A DNA stretch of 64,000 nucleotides, taken from NCBI RefSeq assembly GCF_022213955.1, contig NZ_JAKNTW010000007.1:186001-250000 (forward strand), given 5' to 3'. The notes below the pieces were generated by a model. That model did not search any database. It saw only the letters and a program-made list of their open reading frames with translations, and had not been told where the DNA came from. Below are positions 34,396-43,634 of the stretch, piece by piece (position 1 is the stretch's first letter; every line of letters starts with the position of its first letter). This DNA comes from Dolomitihabitans soli (lineage in GTDB: Bacteria; Actinomycetota; Actinomycetes; Streptosporangiales; Streptosporangiaceae). Both the position numbers and the translations under genes were made by a program.

Positions 34396-34821
34396 CTAGG
34401 GGTTGGTGACCAGCGAGGACCACACGGTGAAATGCCGGTTCATTGCCGTACGGGCGCCGTCGGCGTCGCGTTCGCCGATCGCCTCGACGATGCCGTAATG
34501 CACGGTGTCGAAGACCCGGCTCTGCCCCGGCGCGGACGCGGGACGTTCGATGGCGAGCCGGCGGCGCTCGACGATCTCGCTGCGCAACGCGTGACTCAGC
34601 CCGTCGTACAGGTCCGTGAAGATCGGGTTGTCGACGATGACGAACAGCCGGCGGTGGAACTCCAGGTCGGCCTCGGCCGACCGCTGGTCGTCGCCCTGCC
34701 CGCTGGCCTGCACCATCTCGTCGAGCGGCCGGCGCAAGTCGTCGACGTCGTCGGCTGTGGCCCGCCGGGCGGCCGCCTCGGCGACTGGTCTGGCGACCGA
34801 TAGGTTGAGCGGGTGCCGCAC
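34396..34821 (-). pseudogene. Truncated GntR/FadR-family regulator (FCD domain only)
   Basis: About 141 codons match the C-terminal ligand-binding FCD domain of FadR-type GntR regulators (AEADLEFHRRLFVIVDNPIF, with the metal-binding Asp/His pattern, and HYGIVEAIGERDADGARTAMNRHF). The N-terminal winged helix is absent: homology stops at the start of the FCD domain, where the divergent RNB gene begins. The rest of the gene is not found upstream. It is therefore a remnant unable to bind DNA by itself. Confidence 0.75.
34801..34806 (+). promoter_or_regulatory. Leaderless-type -10 box of the RNB ribonuclease gene
   Basis: TAGGTT ends six bases before the GTG start; no ribosome site is present. 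Confidence 0.5.
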
Positions 34822-36240
34822 ACAACCATCCGCGTTCCCGGAGACCTCGATCCCCGGCTGATCGACGGGTTCGAGCGGATCGGGCAGGAGTTCGACCTGC
34901 CGGGACCGTTCCCCGAGGCGGCGCTGGCGGAGGCCGCCCGGATGGCCGCGGGGCCCCTCTCACCGCGCGAGGACCGGACCGACCTGCCGCTCGTCACCAT
35001 CGACCCACCGGGTTCGCTGGACCTCGACCAGGCCATGCACCTCGAGCGCCGGCCGGACGGCTACCGGGTGTGGTACGCCATCGCCGACGTGGGCGCGTTC
35101 GTGCGACCCGGCGGGGCGATCGACGCCGAGGCCCGGCGCCGGGGCGAGACGATCTACATGCCGGGCGGCCGGGTGCCGCTGCACCCCACGATCCTGTCCG
35201 AAGGCGCGGCCAGCCTGCTGCCGGGCGAGACCAGGCCCGCCGCCCTGTGGCGCGTCGACCTCGACGAGGAGGGCGGCATCGCCGGGGTCGACGTGACAAG
35301 AGCCCTGGTGCGCAGCCGTGAACGGCTCGACCACGACTACGCGCAGGCGGCCGTCGACACCGGCACCGCCCACGGCACGCTGCGGCTGCTGCCCGTGATC
35401 GGCGAACTGCGCCTCGCCCTGGAACGTGAGCGCGGCGGCGTCACGCTGCCCATCCCCGAGCAGGAGATCGTCCCCGGCGCGGACGGCCACCAGGTCGAAT
35501 ATCGCACCCCGTTGCCCGTCGAGGCGTGGAACGCGCAGATCTCGCTGCTCACCGGGATGGCGGCGGCCACGCTGATGCTCGACGCGGAGATCGGCGTGCT
35601 GCGGGTGCTGCCGCCCGCCTCCCAGCAGAGGATCGAACGAGTCCGCCGGGTCGCCGCGGCCCTCGGCGTTCCCTGGCCGACGGGCGCGGGGTACGGCGAG
35701 GTCGTGCACGCCCTCGACCCGAAGCTCCCCGCCCACGCCGCGTTCCTGCACGAGTCGACGGTGCTGCTGCGCGGCGCGGGCTACACCGCCTTCGACGGCG
35801 CGCCGCCCTCCCTCGCCGTGCACGCCGCCGTCGGCGGGCCGTACGCGCACGTCACCGCGCCGCTGCGGCGCCTGGCCGACAGATACGCCACGGAGGTGTG
35901 CCTGGCCGTGGCGGCGGGCGAGCCGGTGCCCGACCCCGTCCACGACGCGCTCGCCGGGCTCCCCGAGGCGATGGCCGTCACCGGCCGCCGGGCGAACGCG
36001 GTCGAACGGGCCTGCGTCGACCTGGTCGAGGCGTTCGTGCTGCGCCGCCGGATCGGCCACGACTTCGACGCGGTCGTGATCGACGCGCACGAGCACGACG
36101 GAGGCGGGCAGGTCCAGCTCGCCGAGCCCGCCGTGATCGCGCACTGCGCAGGCGACCGGCTCCCCCTGGGCGAACAGGTCAGGGTACGGCTGGCGAAAGC
36201 GGACCCGGCCACCCGCGAGGTCCGCTTCACCCTCGCCTGA
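34813..36240 (+). CDS. RNB-domain 3'-5' exoribonuclease (RNase II/R family)
   Basis: A 475-residue hydrolytic exoribonuclease. The catalytic RNB domain (about 45-370) starts with TIDPPGSLDLDQAMHLE, which carries the Asp residues that bind Mg2+, and continues with GETIYMPGGRVPLHP and VTAPLRRLADRY. The C-terminal ~90 residues may be an S1-like fold. The N-terminal cold-shock domains of RNase R are missing, as in the short actinobacterial form. GTG start inside the head-to-head GntR remnant. A hairpin follows and the convergent helicase gene ends 43 bases away. Confidence 0.92.
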   Translation: MPHTTIRVPGDLDPRLIDGFERIGQEFDLPGPFPEAALAEAARMAAGPLSPREDRTDLPLVTIDPPGSLDLDQAMHLERRPDGYRVWYAIADVGAFVRPGGAIDAEARRRGETIYMPGGRVPLHPTILSEGAASLLPGETRPAALWRVDLDEEGGIAGVDVTRALVRSRERLDHDYAQAAVDTGTAHGTLRLLPVIGELRLALERERGGVTLPIPEQEIVPGADGHQVEYRTPLPVEAWNAQISLLTGMAAATLMLDAEIGVLRVLPPASQQRIERVRRVAAALGVPWPTGAGYGEVVHALDPKLPAHAAFLHESTVLLRGAGYTAFDGAPPSLAVHAAVGGPYAHVTAPLRRLADRYATEVCLAVAAGEPVPDPVHDALAGLPEAMAVTGRRANAVERACVDLVEAFVLRRRIGHDFDAVVIDAHEHDGGGQVQLAEPAVIAHCAGDRLPLGEQVRVRLAKADPATREVRFTLA

Positions 36241-36251
36241 GCCAGGTCCGC

Positions 36252-36270
36252 CGCCCCCTCTGTCGGGGCG
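36252..36270. terminator. Candidate bidirectional terminator between RNB and helicase genes
   Basis: CGCCCC and GGGGCG form a 6-bp stem with a 7-base loop in the 43-base convergent gap. No T-tract. Confidence 0.5.
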
Positions 36271-36283
36271 TGCCCAGGTCAGG

Positions 36284-39013
36284 TCAGGTCACCGAGGTGT
36301 AGGCGACCACGCCTCTCCTGATCGCGTCCATCGCCTTGCCGGCGTTCTGCTTCACGGGGCTGCCCGGAGGCGCGGCGTCGCCGATCTGGCCGAGCAGGTC
36401 GAGCAGCTGCTTGGTCCAGCGCACGAAGTCGCCGGCGGCGAGCTCGCCCCCGTTGACGCCGTCGAGCAGCACCGCGTCGAGGTTGTGGCCCCTGGCCCAG
36501 CGGAAGGCCGCCCAGGCGAAGCCGAAGTCGGGCTCGCGGATGAAGGACAGGCCGTGCTGCTCCTCGACGCCCTCCAGCTCACTCCACAGCCGGACCATCG
36601 CGGCCAGCGCCTGGGTGGCCTCGCCCGCGGGGATCTTCGGCCTCCTGGCCTCGTCGGCCTGCCGCGACTCGAACACCAGCGAGGAGACGCACGCGGCGAG
36701 CTCCGCCGGATCCAGCGCGTCCCACAGACCGGCCCGCAGGCACTCGGAGGTGAGCAGGTCGAGCTCGGTGTAGAGCTGTGCCAGGCGGCGGCCCAGCGGG
36801 GTGACGGTCTCGCCGTCGAGGTAGCCCAGCTGGTCGAGCACGCCGCACACCTTGTCGAAGGTGCGGGCGATGACGTGGGACCGGCTCTCGACGCGGCGGC
36901 GCAGCCCGTCGGTCTCGCGCAGCAGCTTGTAGTAGCGCTCGGCCCAGCGAGCGTGGTCCTCCCGTTCGTCGCAGCCGTGGCAGGGGTGCTGGCGAAGCTG
37001 CCGCCGCAGCTCGGCGATCTCCTCGTCCTCGACCGCGTGGTCACGGGCCCTGGGGGGCTTGCCCAGGTCGCGGTCGCCGAGCTTGGCGTGCAGGGTGGAG
37101 ACGAGGTTGGCACGCTCCTTCGGCGAGCGCGCGTTGAAGTTCTTGGGGATGCGCAGGTGATCCACCGGCTCGATCGGCACCGGGAAGTCGCCCGTGGAGA
37201 GCCGCTTGACCTGCTTGCCGATGGTGAGCACCAGCGGCGAGGGACCCTCGCCGCGCGAGTTGAGCCCGGGATCGAGCACGACCGCGAGACCGGCCCTGCG
37301 TCCGCCCGGCACCCGGATGACGTCTCCCGGCTTCAGCGCCTCCAGCGACCGCAACGCCTGGGCGCGACGGGCCGCACCGCGCTGGCGCGACAACTCGGAC
37401 TCCCTGTCGGACAGCCGCCTGCGCAGCGCGGCGTACTCGGGGAAGTCGCCGAGGTGGCAGGTCATCGCCTCGCGGTAGCCGTCGAGGGCCTCCTCGTGGC
37501 GGCGCAGCTCGCGGGCGAGGCCGACCACCGCCCGATCCGCCTGGAACTGGGCGAAGGACGATTCCAGCAGGGTGCGGGCGCGGCCCCGGCCGACCTGGCC
37601 CACCAGGTTGACGGCCATGTTGTAGGAGGGCCGGAAGCTGGAGCGCAGCGGGTAGGTGCGGGTGCTGGCCAGGCCGGCGACCGAGACCGGGTCCATGCCC
37701 GGCTGCCAGATGACCGTGGCGTGGCCTTCGACGTCGATGCCGCGCCGCCCGGCCCGCCCGGTGAGCTGGGTGTACTCGCCCGGGGTGAGATCGGCGTGGG
37801 ACTCGCCGTTCCACTTGTCGAGCCGCTCGATCACCACCGAGCGAGCCGGCATGTTGATGCCCAGCGCGAGCGTCTCAGTGGCGAAGACGGCCTTGACCAG
37901 GTTCCGGGTGAACAGCTCCTCGACGACCTCCTTGAAGGTCGGCAGCATGCCCGCGTGGTGGGCGGCCAGGCCGCGCTCCAGGCAGTCGCGCCACTCCAGG
38001 AAGCCGAGCACGGCCAGGTCCTCGTCGGGCAGGTGGGCGGTGCGCTCGTCGACGATCTGGCGGATCTCGTGCTGCTCGCGGTCGGTGGTCAGGCGGAGCC
38101 CGGAGTACAGGCACTGCATCACCGCGGCGTCGCACCCGGCGCGGGAGAAGATGAAGGTGATCGCGGGCAGCAGCCCTTCGGAGTCGAGCCGCTCGATCAC
38201 GTCGGCCCGGTTGGGCGGCCGGAAGCCGCGGGGGCGGGTGTAGCCGCGCTTGCCGCGCGTGGTGGCCAGCCGTACCTCGTCGCGGGCGATGCGGACCAGG
38301 GAGGGGTTCACGCGGGGCCGGTCGCCGTCGTCCTCGGCCACGAAGAGGTCGTAGAGCCGGTTGCCGACCATCATGTGCTGCCAGAGCGGGACGGGGCGGT
38401 GCTCGTCGACGATGACGGTGGTGTCGCCGCGGACCTCGCCCAGCCATTCGCCGAACTCCTCGGCGTTGCTGACCGTGGCGGACAGCGCGGCCAGCCGTAC
38501 CGACTCGGGCAGGTGGATGATGACCTCTTCCCAGACCGCGCCGCGGAAGCGGTCGGCCAGGTAGTGGACCTCGTCCATCACCACGTGACCCAGGCCGGCG
38601 AGGGTGCCGGACCCGGCGTAGAGCATGTTGCGGAGCACCTCGGTGGTCATCACCACGATGGGCGCCTCGCCGTTGACGCTGTTGTCGCCCGTCAGCAGGC
38701 CCACGCTCTTGGTGCCGTACCGCTTGACCAGGTCGTTGTACTTCTGGTTGGACAGCGCCTTGATCGGGGTGGTGTAGAAGCACTTGCGGCCCTGCTCCAG
38801 GGCCAGGTGGACGGCGAACTCCCCCACCACGGTCTTGCCCGAGCCGGTCGGCGCGGCCACGAGCACGCCGTCGCCCGCCTCCAGCGCGCGGCAGGCGTCG
38901 ATCTGGAACTCGTCGAGGGAGAAGTCGTACAGCTCACGGAACGACCTGATGGCGGGCCCGTCGTCGGTGAGGCTCTGACGGAAGGCCGCGTAGCGTTCCG
39001 CTGGGGTGGTCAT
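36284..39013 (-). CDS. helY: DEAD/DExH RNA helicase (HelY / Ski2-Mtr4-like)
   Basis: A 909-residue ATP-dependent helicase. Motif I is APTGSGKT (near residue 55), motif II is MDEVHY, motif III is SATVSN, and motif VI is QLTGRAGRRG. The C-terminal half contains the DSHCT region (about 740-905), preceded by a beta-barrel insertion with PGDVIRVPGGRRAG. A CxxC-like pair (PCHGCDERE) is present. The family remodels structured RNA during turnover. ATG start with TAGGCT seven bases upstream and weak GAAGGG. It ends the conserved paf/tat/lipid-kinase block of actinobacteria. Confidence 0.94.
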   Translation of the reverse strand: MTTPAERYAAFRQSLTDDGPAIRSFRELYDFSLDEFQIDACRALEAGDGVLVAAPTGSGKTVVGEFAVHLALEQGRKCFYTTPIKALSNQKYNDLVKRYGTKSVGLLTGDNSVNGEAPIVVMTTEVLRNMLYAGSGTLAGLGHVVMDEVHYLADRFRGAVWEEVIIHLPESVRLAALSATVSNAEEFGEWLGEVRGDTTVIVDEHRPVPLWQHMMVGNRLYDLFVAEDDGDRPRVNPSLVRIARDEVRLATTRGKRGYTRPRGFRPPNRADVIERLDSEGLLPAITFIFSRAGCDAAVMQCLYSGLRLTTDREQHEIRQIVDERTAHLPDEDLAVLGFLEWRDCLERGLAAHHAGMLPTFKEVVEELFTRNLVKAVFATETLALGINMPARSVVIERLDKWNGESHADLTPGEYTQLTGRAGRRGIDVEGHATVIWQPGMDPVSVAGLASTRTYPLRSSFRPSYNMAVNLVGQVGRGRARTLLESSFAQFQADRAVVGLARELRRHEEALDGYREAMTCHLGDFPEYAALRRRLSDRESELSRQRGAARRAQALRSLEALKPGDVIRVPGGRRAGLAVVLDPGLNSRGEGPSPLVLTIGKQVKRLSTGDFPVPIEPVDHLRIPKNFNARSPKERANLVSTLHAKLGDRDLGKPPRARDHAVEDEEIAELRRQLRQHPCHGCDEREDHARWAERYYKLLRETDGLRRRVESRSHVIARTFDKVCGVLDQLGYLDGETVTPLGRRLAQLYTELDLLTSECLRAGLWDALDPAELAACVSSLVFESRQADEARRPKIPAGEATQALAAMVRLWSELEGVEEQHGLSFIREPDFGFAWAAFRWARGHNLDAVLLDGVNGGELAAGDFVRWTKQLLDLLGQIGDAAPPGSPVKQNAGKAMDAIRRGVVAYTSVT

Positions 39014-39020
39014 GCCCTTC

Positions 39021-39026
39021 AGCCTA
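39021..39026 (-). promoter_or_regulatory. Leaderless-type -10 box of helY
   Basis: Minus-strand TAGGCT, a strong actinobacterial -10, seven bases before the ATG. Confidence 0.55.
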
Positions 39027-39172
39027 CCGATATCGGGATTCCGGTCGGTCCTGCCGACGGTCCCGGCCGTTTCGGATCCGGGCCGCCGGAGCCGCTTCCT
39101 GCTGCCGGTCATCCGTCGTGGCGGTGTGCGCGTACGGCCGGCACTCGCAGGTGCGGCCCTTTACAAAGTAGA

Positions 39173-40063
39173 TCAGGTGAGGACGTGGAGCGCCCCGGGG
39201 ACGAGCTCGCAGGTGATCGGGGCCGGACCGATTCGCTCGCCGTCGGCGTAGGCCACCACGCCGGGGGCCGAGATCTCCACCCGGGTCGCGGTGCGGACCG
39301 TCACCGCCGGATGGGTGACATGGGTGCCCCGGTAGACACGTGGGAAGGTGCGCAGGAACTCGCCCCTGGGGATCGCGCCGAGGACCATCACGTCGAGCAG
39401 CCCGTCGCCCGGGTCGGCCGCCGGGCAGACCCGCATCCCCGCGCCGTACGCGCCGGTGTTGCCCACCGCCACCAGCATCGCCTCCCGCTCGATCACCTCG
39501 CGCCCGGCCGGCGACTCGAGCGTGATCGTGAACGGGATCGGCCGGAACGCCCGCAGTTCCTGGACCACGGCCACCAGATACTTGGCCATTCCCGGCGGCC
39601 AGGTGCGCGCGTTGGCCCTCTCGTTGACCCGGGAGTCGAAGCCGCAGGCCAGCACGCCGGCGAACCACTCCGTCCCGTCGATGAGGACGGCGTCGATCGT
39701 GCGCGTCATGCCGCGCAGCACGGTGGCCGCCGCGGCGGCCGGGTCGCGTGCCGGGATGCCGAGCGCCGTGGCGATGTCGTTGCCGGTGCCCGCGGGGATG
39801 ATCCCGAGCGGCACGGCCGTGCCCGCGGTCGCCTGCACGGCCAGGTGGACGAGCCCGTCGCCGCCGAAGGCCACCAGCGCGGCGGGATCTTCGGCGACCG
39901 CGGTGCAGGCCAGTTCGAGCGCCTCGCCCGCGGTGGTGGCGGCCAGCACGGACACCTCCCGGCCGCCGGCCCGCAGGCGCCGTAGTGCGGGCGCCAGCAG
40001 GCGCAGGGAACGGCCTCCGCGAGCGGCCGGATTCACGAGCAGGGCGATCTCACCAGCGGGCAC
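39173..40063 (-). CDS. Diacylglycerol/lipid kinase (YegS/DagK-like)
   Basis: A 296-residue lipid kinase with the DAGK catalytic fold. It has NPAARGG near the start, the nucleotide motif GGDGLVHLA at residues ~65-73 and GIIPAGTGNDIA. The C-terminal beta domain includes YADGERIG. It would phosphorylate diacylglycerol or a similar lipid. GTG start with TAAGTT seven bases upstream. It is 26 bases after tatC and belongs to the conserved block. Confidence 0.92.
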   Translation of the reverse strand: MPAGEIALLVNPAARGGRSLRLLAPALRRLRAGGREVSVLAATTAGEALELACTAVAEDPAALVAFGGDGLVHLAVQATAGTAVPLGIIPAGTGNDIATALGIPARDPAAAAATVLRGMTRTIDAVLIDGTEWFAGVLACGFDSRVNERANARTWPPGMAKYLVAVVQELRAFRPIPFTITLESPAGREVIEREAMLVAVGNTGAYGAGMRVCPAADPGDGLLDVMVLGAIPRGEFLRTFPRVYRGTHVTHPAVTVRTATRVEISAPGVVAYADGERIGPAPITCELVPGALHVLT

Positions 40064-40070
40064 AACCCGG

Positions 40071-40076
40071 AACTTA
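40071..40076 (-). promoter_or_regulatory. Leaderless-type -10 box of the lipid kinase gene
   Basis: Minus-strand TAAGTT seven bases before the GTG start; no ribosome site. Confidence 0.5.
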
Positions 40077-40089
40077 TCCTGCTATCCAG

Positions 40090-40962
40090 CTATTTCGGAG
40101 CGTCGGCGTCCGTCGTGCCCAAATCGAGAGGTGAGGCCTCGTCGTCGGACAGCGACGAGAAGTCCTCGGACGGGTTCCGCTTCTCGCGCAGATACATGAA
40201 CCCCTCGGCCAGCATGAACAGCAGCACCATGGGGATGGCCAGCGCGATCATCGTGAAGGGATCGCCGCCGGGGGTGGCGACTGCGCCGAACACGAACATG
40301 ATGAAGATGACCATGCGCCGGTGCTTCTTGACCGAGGCATGCGAGATCACGCCGATCATGTTGAGGAACACGAGGAACAACGGCAGCTCGAAGGAGATGC
40401 CGAAGACGAGCAGCATGATCAGCGTGTAGTTGAGATATTCGTCGATCTGGATCAGGGCGACGGTGTCCTCGGGCGCGAAGCCCAGCAGGATGGCCAGGCT
40501 CGTGTCCATGACGAGATAGGCGAGCAGCCCGCCGACGAGGAAGAGCGGGATGGACAGCGCCATGAAGGCGACCGTGTAGCGCTTCTCGTTGCGGTAGAGC
40601 CCAGGGGTGACGAACGCCCAGATCTGGTAGAGCCAGACAGGCGAGGACAGCATGACGCCCACCATCGCCGCGACCTGCAGGGTCAGGAAGAAGGACTGGA
40701 AGATGCCGCCGATCGCGAGGCTGCACTCCCCCGGCTTCAGCTGCTGCGCCGCGGCGGTCTCGCAGTAGGGCGCCTTGATGAAGTCCCAGACCGGATCGAA
40801 GAACAGGAATCCGATGACCACCCCGACGACCAGCGCGAGCACCGCGACGACCAGCCGGTTCCGCAACTCGCGGAGGTGGGCCATGAGCGGCATCCGGCCC
40901 TCCGAGTCGGCGGCTGGAGCCGACCCGTTCGCACTCGGCTTGGGCCATTTGAGCAGAGCCAT
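40090..40962 (-). CDS. tatC: Twin-arginine translocase subunit TatC
   Basis: A 290-residue polytopic membrane protein with six transmembrane segments; it recognises twin-arginine signal peptides. Markers are MPLMAHLRELRNRL at the first cytoplasmic region, the FELPLFLVFLN segment with the conserved Glu/Pro, and a C-terminal acidic tail. The first periplasmic loop has Cys residues (PYCETAAAQQLKPGECS). ATG start, 52 bases after tatA; the two are cotranscribed. Confidence 0.97.
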   Translation of the reverse strand: MALLKWPKPSANGSAPAADSEGRMPLMAHLRELRNRLVVAVLALVVGVVIGFLFFDPVWDFIKAPYCETAAAQQLKPGECSLAIGGIFQSFFLTLQVAAMVGVMLSSPVWLYQIWAFVTPGLYRNEKRYTVAFMALSIPLFLVGGLLAYLVMDTSLAILLGFAPEDTVALIQIDEYLNYTLIMLLVFGISFELPLFLVFLNMIGVISHASVKKHRRMVIFIMFVFGAVATPGGDPFTMIALAIPMVLLFMLAEGFMYLREKRNPSEDFSSLSDDEASPLDLGTTDADAPK

Positions 40963-41014
40963 CTGGGGATCCCTGATCTGGCGAGGCGGACAGTGGGGAG
41001 GGGCGTGGCTTCGC

Positions 41015-41353
41015 TCAGTTCAGCTTGTCCTGCTGCACCCCGGCGTCGGCGCGGACGCGGGTCTGCTCACGGTCCCGAAGGATCTTGTCCTGCTCCTCGG
41101 GGGTCAGCACCACTGCCTGCTGGAGCTGCGGCGCCGGCGCGGGGGCCGGCTGCGGCGTCGCGGGAGCGACGGTGGTGTTCACCTGCTGTGCGTTGGGGTC
41201 GTCATTGTCGTCGCGGAGCTTCGCGGTCTCGGACTTGAAGATGCGCAGCGAACGGCCGATGCCACGAGCGGCCTCGGGCAGCTTCTTCGCCCCGAAGAGC
41301 ATCACCAGGACCACCGCAATGATGATCAGCTCTGTGGGTCCCAAGTTAGGCAT
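41015..41353 (-). CDS. tatA: Twin-arginine translocase subunit TatA
   Basis: A 112-residue protein with the TatA N-terminus ([20 protein letters not shown], then [13 protein letters not shown]): a single membrane helix, the FG hinge and an amphipathic helix. The C-terminal ~60 residues are Ala/Pro/Gln-rich and disordered. AAAGGATG lies before the ATG. It follows a small membrane gene and precedes tatC. Confidence 0.97.
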   Translation of the reverse strand: MPNLGPTELIIIAVVLVMLFGAKKLPEAARGIGRSLRIFKSETAKLRDDNDDPNAQQVNTTVAPATPQPAPAPAPQLQQAVVLTPEEQDKILRDREQTRVRADAGVQQDKLN

Positions 41354-41418
41354 GTCTCATCCTTTACGCCGAACGACGTGCTTTCCTTGACCGATCGTAC
41401 GCTGCCAGAGGCGTGCTC

Positions 41419-41619
41419 TCACCCCCGCGGCACCTTGATCTCTTTCTCATTTTGCCCCAACGCGTCCCGTTTGACTGCCAGACAGGATCGGGTTCTCTCC
41501 AGTTCACGTCCGAGAAGCCGCGCGGCCGTCACCACTCTGACCGACAGCACCGCCAGTGGCACCAGCCCCGCGACGCCCAGCCCGGCCAGGAGGAATGCCC
41601 AGGTGGAGCCGTTGTTCAC
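41419..41619 (-). CDS. Small single-pass membrane protein coupled to pafC
   Basis: A 66-residue protein: one transmembrane helix (about 8-30, FLLAGLGVAGLVPLAVLSV), then a basic amphipathic helix and a polar tail. The GTG overlaps the pafC stop (GTGA) and has GAGGAG seven bases upstream, so translation is coupled. Function unknown; location between pafC and tatA suggests membrane or envelope association. Confidence 0.72.
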   Translation of the reverse strand: MNNGSTWAFLLAGLGVAGLVPLAVLSVRVVTAARLLGRELERTRSCLAVKRDALGQNEKEIKVPRG

Positions 41620-42584
41620 CCCGTGCACTCCTCGTATCGCGCCAGTGCCTCCGACGCCTGCTCGCGGACCGCACCGGCCAGTGAGGGCGGCGAGACCACT
41701 CGTCCCGTGTCGCCGAGGCGCAGCGCCAGCCGTACCAGCCAGCCCTGGTCACGGGCCCGCAGCGAAACGCGCATCCGCCCGTCGCCGAGCTCCACGACCT
41801 CCTCGCACGGGTAGTACTCCGTCACCCAGCGGCCGGCCGGGGTCACCTCCAGCTCGACGAGCTCGTCGGTGGGCGAGGGGCGGAAGACGCCCTGGGCGAC
41901 GTCGAGCGGCTCCGCGTCCTCGGGCGGCTCGGCGGCCACGTCGAGGATGCGGACGTCGAGCATCCGGTCGAGCCTGAACAGCCGCACCGCCTCGGCCCGG
42001 TAGCACCAGCCCTCCAGGTAGGAGCGCCCGTCGGCGACGACCAGGCGCATCGGGTCGACGTCACGCGGGGTCACCTCGTCCCGGCCGGGGACGTAGTAGG
42101 TCAGCGACAGCCGCCGGCGGGTCCTCAACCCCTCGTTGACCGCCGCCAGCGCACCGGGGGCCGCGTCCATCTCCACGGCCACCTGGCTGCTGACGGCCGC
42201 CGCGCCCTCGCCCGCGGCGCGCTCCAGCTTCGCGATCACCCGGGCCAGCGCGTCACGATCGCCCACCTCGGCGAACTCGGGGAACTCCTGCAGCATCCGC
42301 AGCGCCACCAGCAGCGCGCTGGCCTCGTCGGTCGCCAGGCGCAGCGGCCTGGCGATGGTCTCGGCGTTGTCGATGAGGATCTCGCCGCCGTCCCAGGAGA
42401 CGTCGATGAGGTCGCCCGGCGTGTGCCCGGGCAGTCCGCACATCCACACGAGCTGAAGGTCGTCGATGAGCTGCTTCTCACTGAGCCCGAAGATCTTCGC
42501 GACCTCGGGCACCGTGGCCCCCTGGTGCGACATCAGGTAGGGCACCAGGGCGAGCAGCCTCGGCAGACGGTCGGCCGTACTCAT
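41616..42584 (-). CDS. pafC: WYL-domain transcriptional activator PafC
   Basis: A 322-residue regulator with an N-terminal winged helix (LPRLLALVPYLMSHQGATV, VAKIFGLSEKQLIDDLQLV), a WYL domain (about 145-225, with YLEGWCYRAEAVRLFRLDRM) and a C-terminal extension. With PafB it forms the mycobacterial activator of the RecA-independent DNA-damage response. ATGA overlap with pafB stop. It lies in the standard order before tatA. Confidence 0.95.
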   Translation of the reverse strand: MSTADRLPRLLALVPYLMSHQGATVPEVAKIFGLSEKQLIDDLQLVWMCGLPGHTPGDLIDVSWDGGEILIDNAETIARPLRLATDEASALLVALRMLQEFPEFAEVGDRDALARVIAKLERAAGEGAAAVSSQVAVEMDAAPGALAAVNEGLRTRRRLSLTYYVPGRDEVTPRDVDPMRLVVADGRSYLEGWCYRAEAVRLFRLDRMLDVRILDVAAEPPEDAEPLDVAQGVFRPSPTDELVELEVTPAGRWVTEYYPCEEVVELGDGRMRVSLRARDQGWLVRLALRLGDTGRVVSPPSLAGAVREQASEALARYEECTG

Positions 42585-43531
42585 GCCAGCGCTCCCTTGA
42601 GACGGCGGATCACCGAGTCGCGCGCGTCGGACGGCTCGACCACCTCGACGTCGGCGCCCAGGCTGGCGATCCAGCCCGCCAGCCGCTCCGGGTCGGCGAA
42701 GACCAGCTCCACCTCGTCCCATCCGTCCGCGCCCGGCCGTACCGCCTGGGCGAGCTGGCGCAGGCCCTCGCAGGTGCCCGCACGGACCCGCAGCAGCGCC
42801 GGGCGCTCCGGCAGGGCGAGGTCGTCGCGATAGCCGACCAGGGCGCGCAGGTCGACCGCCTCGGGCACCTCGACCACTCCGGGACGGCCGATCGGGCTCA
42901 CCGGACCGGCGATCCTGCTCAGCCGGAAGACCCTCGACTCCCCCCGGTCGCGGTCGTGGCCCACGACGTACCATCTGCCGCGGCGGCTGACCACGCCCCA
43001 CGGCTCCAGGGTGCGGGTCCGCACGGTGCCGCTGCCGGCCGTACGGTAGTCGAAGCGGACGGCGCGGCGGTCGCGGACGGCCTCCCACAGCGCGGGGAAG
43101 GACGGGTCGCGGGTGTCCACCCGCAGCTCCAGCGCGCCGATCGCGCTCTCGTCGGTCTCCACTCCGCCGGCCCGCAGTTTGAGCAGCGCGCCGCCCGCCG
43201 CCTCCGCCAGGCTGGCCCGCTGCCACACCTGGGCGGCCAGGCCCAGCACCGCGGCCTCGTCGGCCTCCAGCGTGATCTCGGGAAGCTCGTAGGACTGGCG
43301 GACGATCCGGTAACCGGGCTCGTCCTCCCAGGGGTCCTTGTGCACCTCGATGGGCACGCCGATCTCGCGCAGCTCGTTCTTGTCGCGCTCGAACATCCGC
43401 TGGAAGGCCTCGTCGCCGTCACGGTCGTATCCGGGCACGGCGTGCCTGATCTGCTCGGCCGACAGTGGCCGGCGTGTGCTCAGCAGGCAGATCACGAGAT
43501 TGAGCAGCCGCTCGGTCTTGCGCCGCGACAT
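42581..43531 (-). CDS. pafB: WYL-domain transcriptional activator PafB
   Basis: A 316-residue partner of PafC. It starts MSRRKTERLLNLVICLLSTRRPLS (HTH) and has FQRMFERDKNELREIGVPIE, then a WYL domain (about 140-215, with WYVVGHDRDRGESRVFRLSRI) and a C-terminal WCX-like part. AGGAGGGAGG precedes the ATG. Expression may respond to DNA damage through single-stranded DNA bound by the WYL domains, as known for the pair. Confidence 0.95.
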   Translation of the reverse strand: MSRRKTERLLNLVICLLSTRRPLSAEQIRHAVPGYDRDGDEAFQRMFERDKNELREIGVPIEVHKDPWEDEPGYRIVRQSYELPEITLEADEAAVLGLAAQVWQRASLAEAAGGALLKLRAGGVETDESAIGALELRVDTRDPSFPALWEAVRDRRAVRFDYRTAGSGTVRTRTLEPWGVVSRRGRWYVVGHDRDRGESRVFRLSRIAGPVSPIGRPGVVEVPEAVDLRALVGYRDDLALPERPALLRVRAGTCEGLRQLAQAVRPGADGWDEVELVFADPERLAGWIASLGADVEVVEPSDARDSVIRRLKGALA

Positions 43532-43622
43532 CGGGCCTCCCTCCTGTTCGAATCTCGCTCGAAGAGCTCAGTGTGCATCATCGGATCGGTGCCGATCCGA
43601 CCCGCGACCGGCCGGAGTCCAC

Positions 43623-43628
43623 TAGCCT
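43623..43628 (+). promoter_or_regulatory. Leaderless-type -10 box of the DUF3866 gene
   Basis: TAGCCT six bases before the GTG start; no ribosome site. Confidence 0.5.
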
Positions 43629-43634
43629 TCCCGC

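Noticed and set aside
36485..39985. A 1,166-codon open frame antisense to helY and the lipid kinase
   Set aside because: Spans two well-supported opposite-strand genes and has shadow-type composition.
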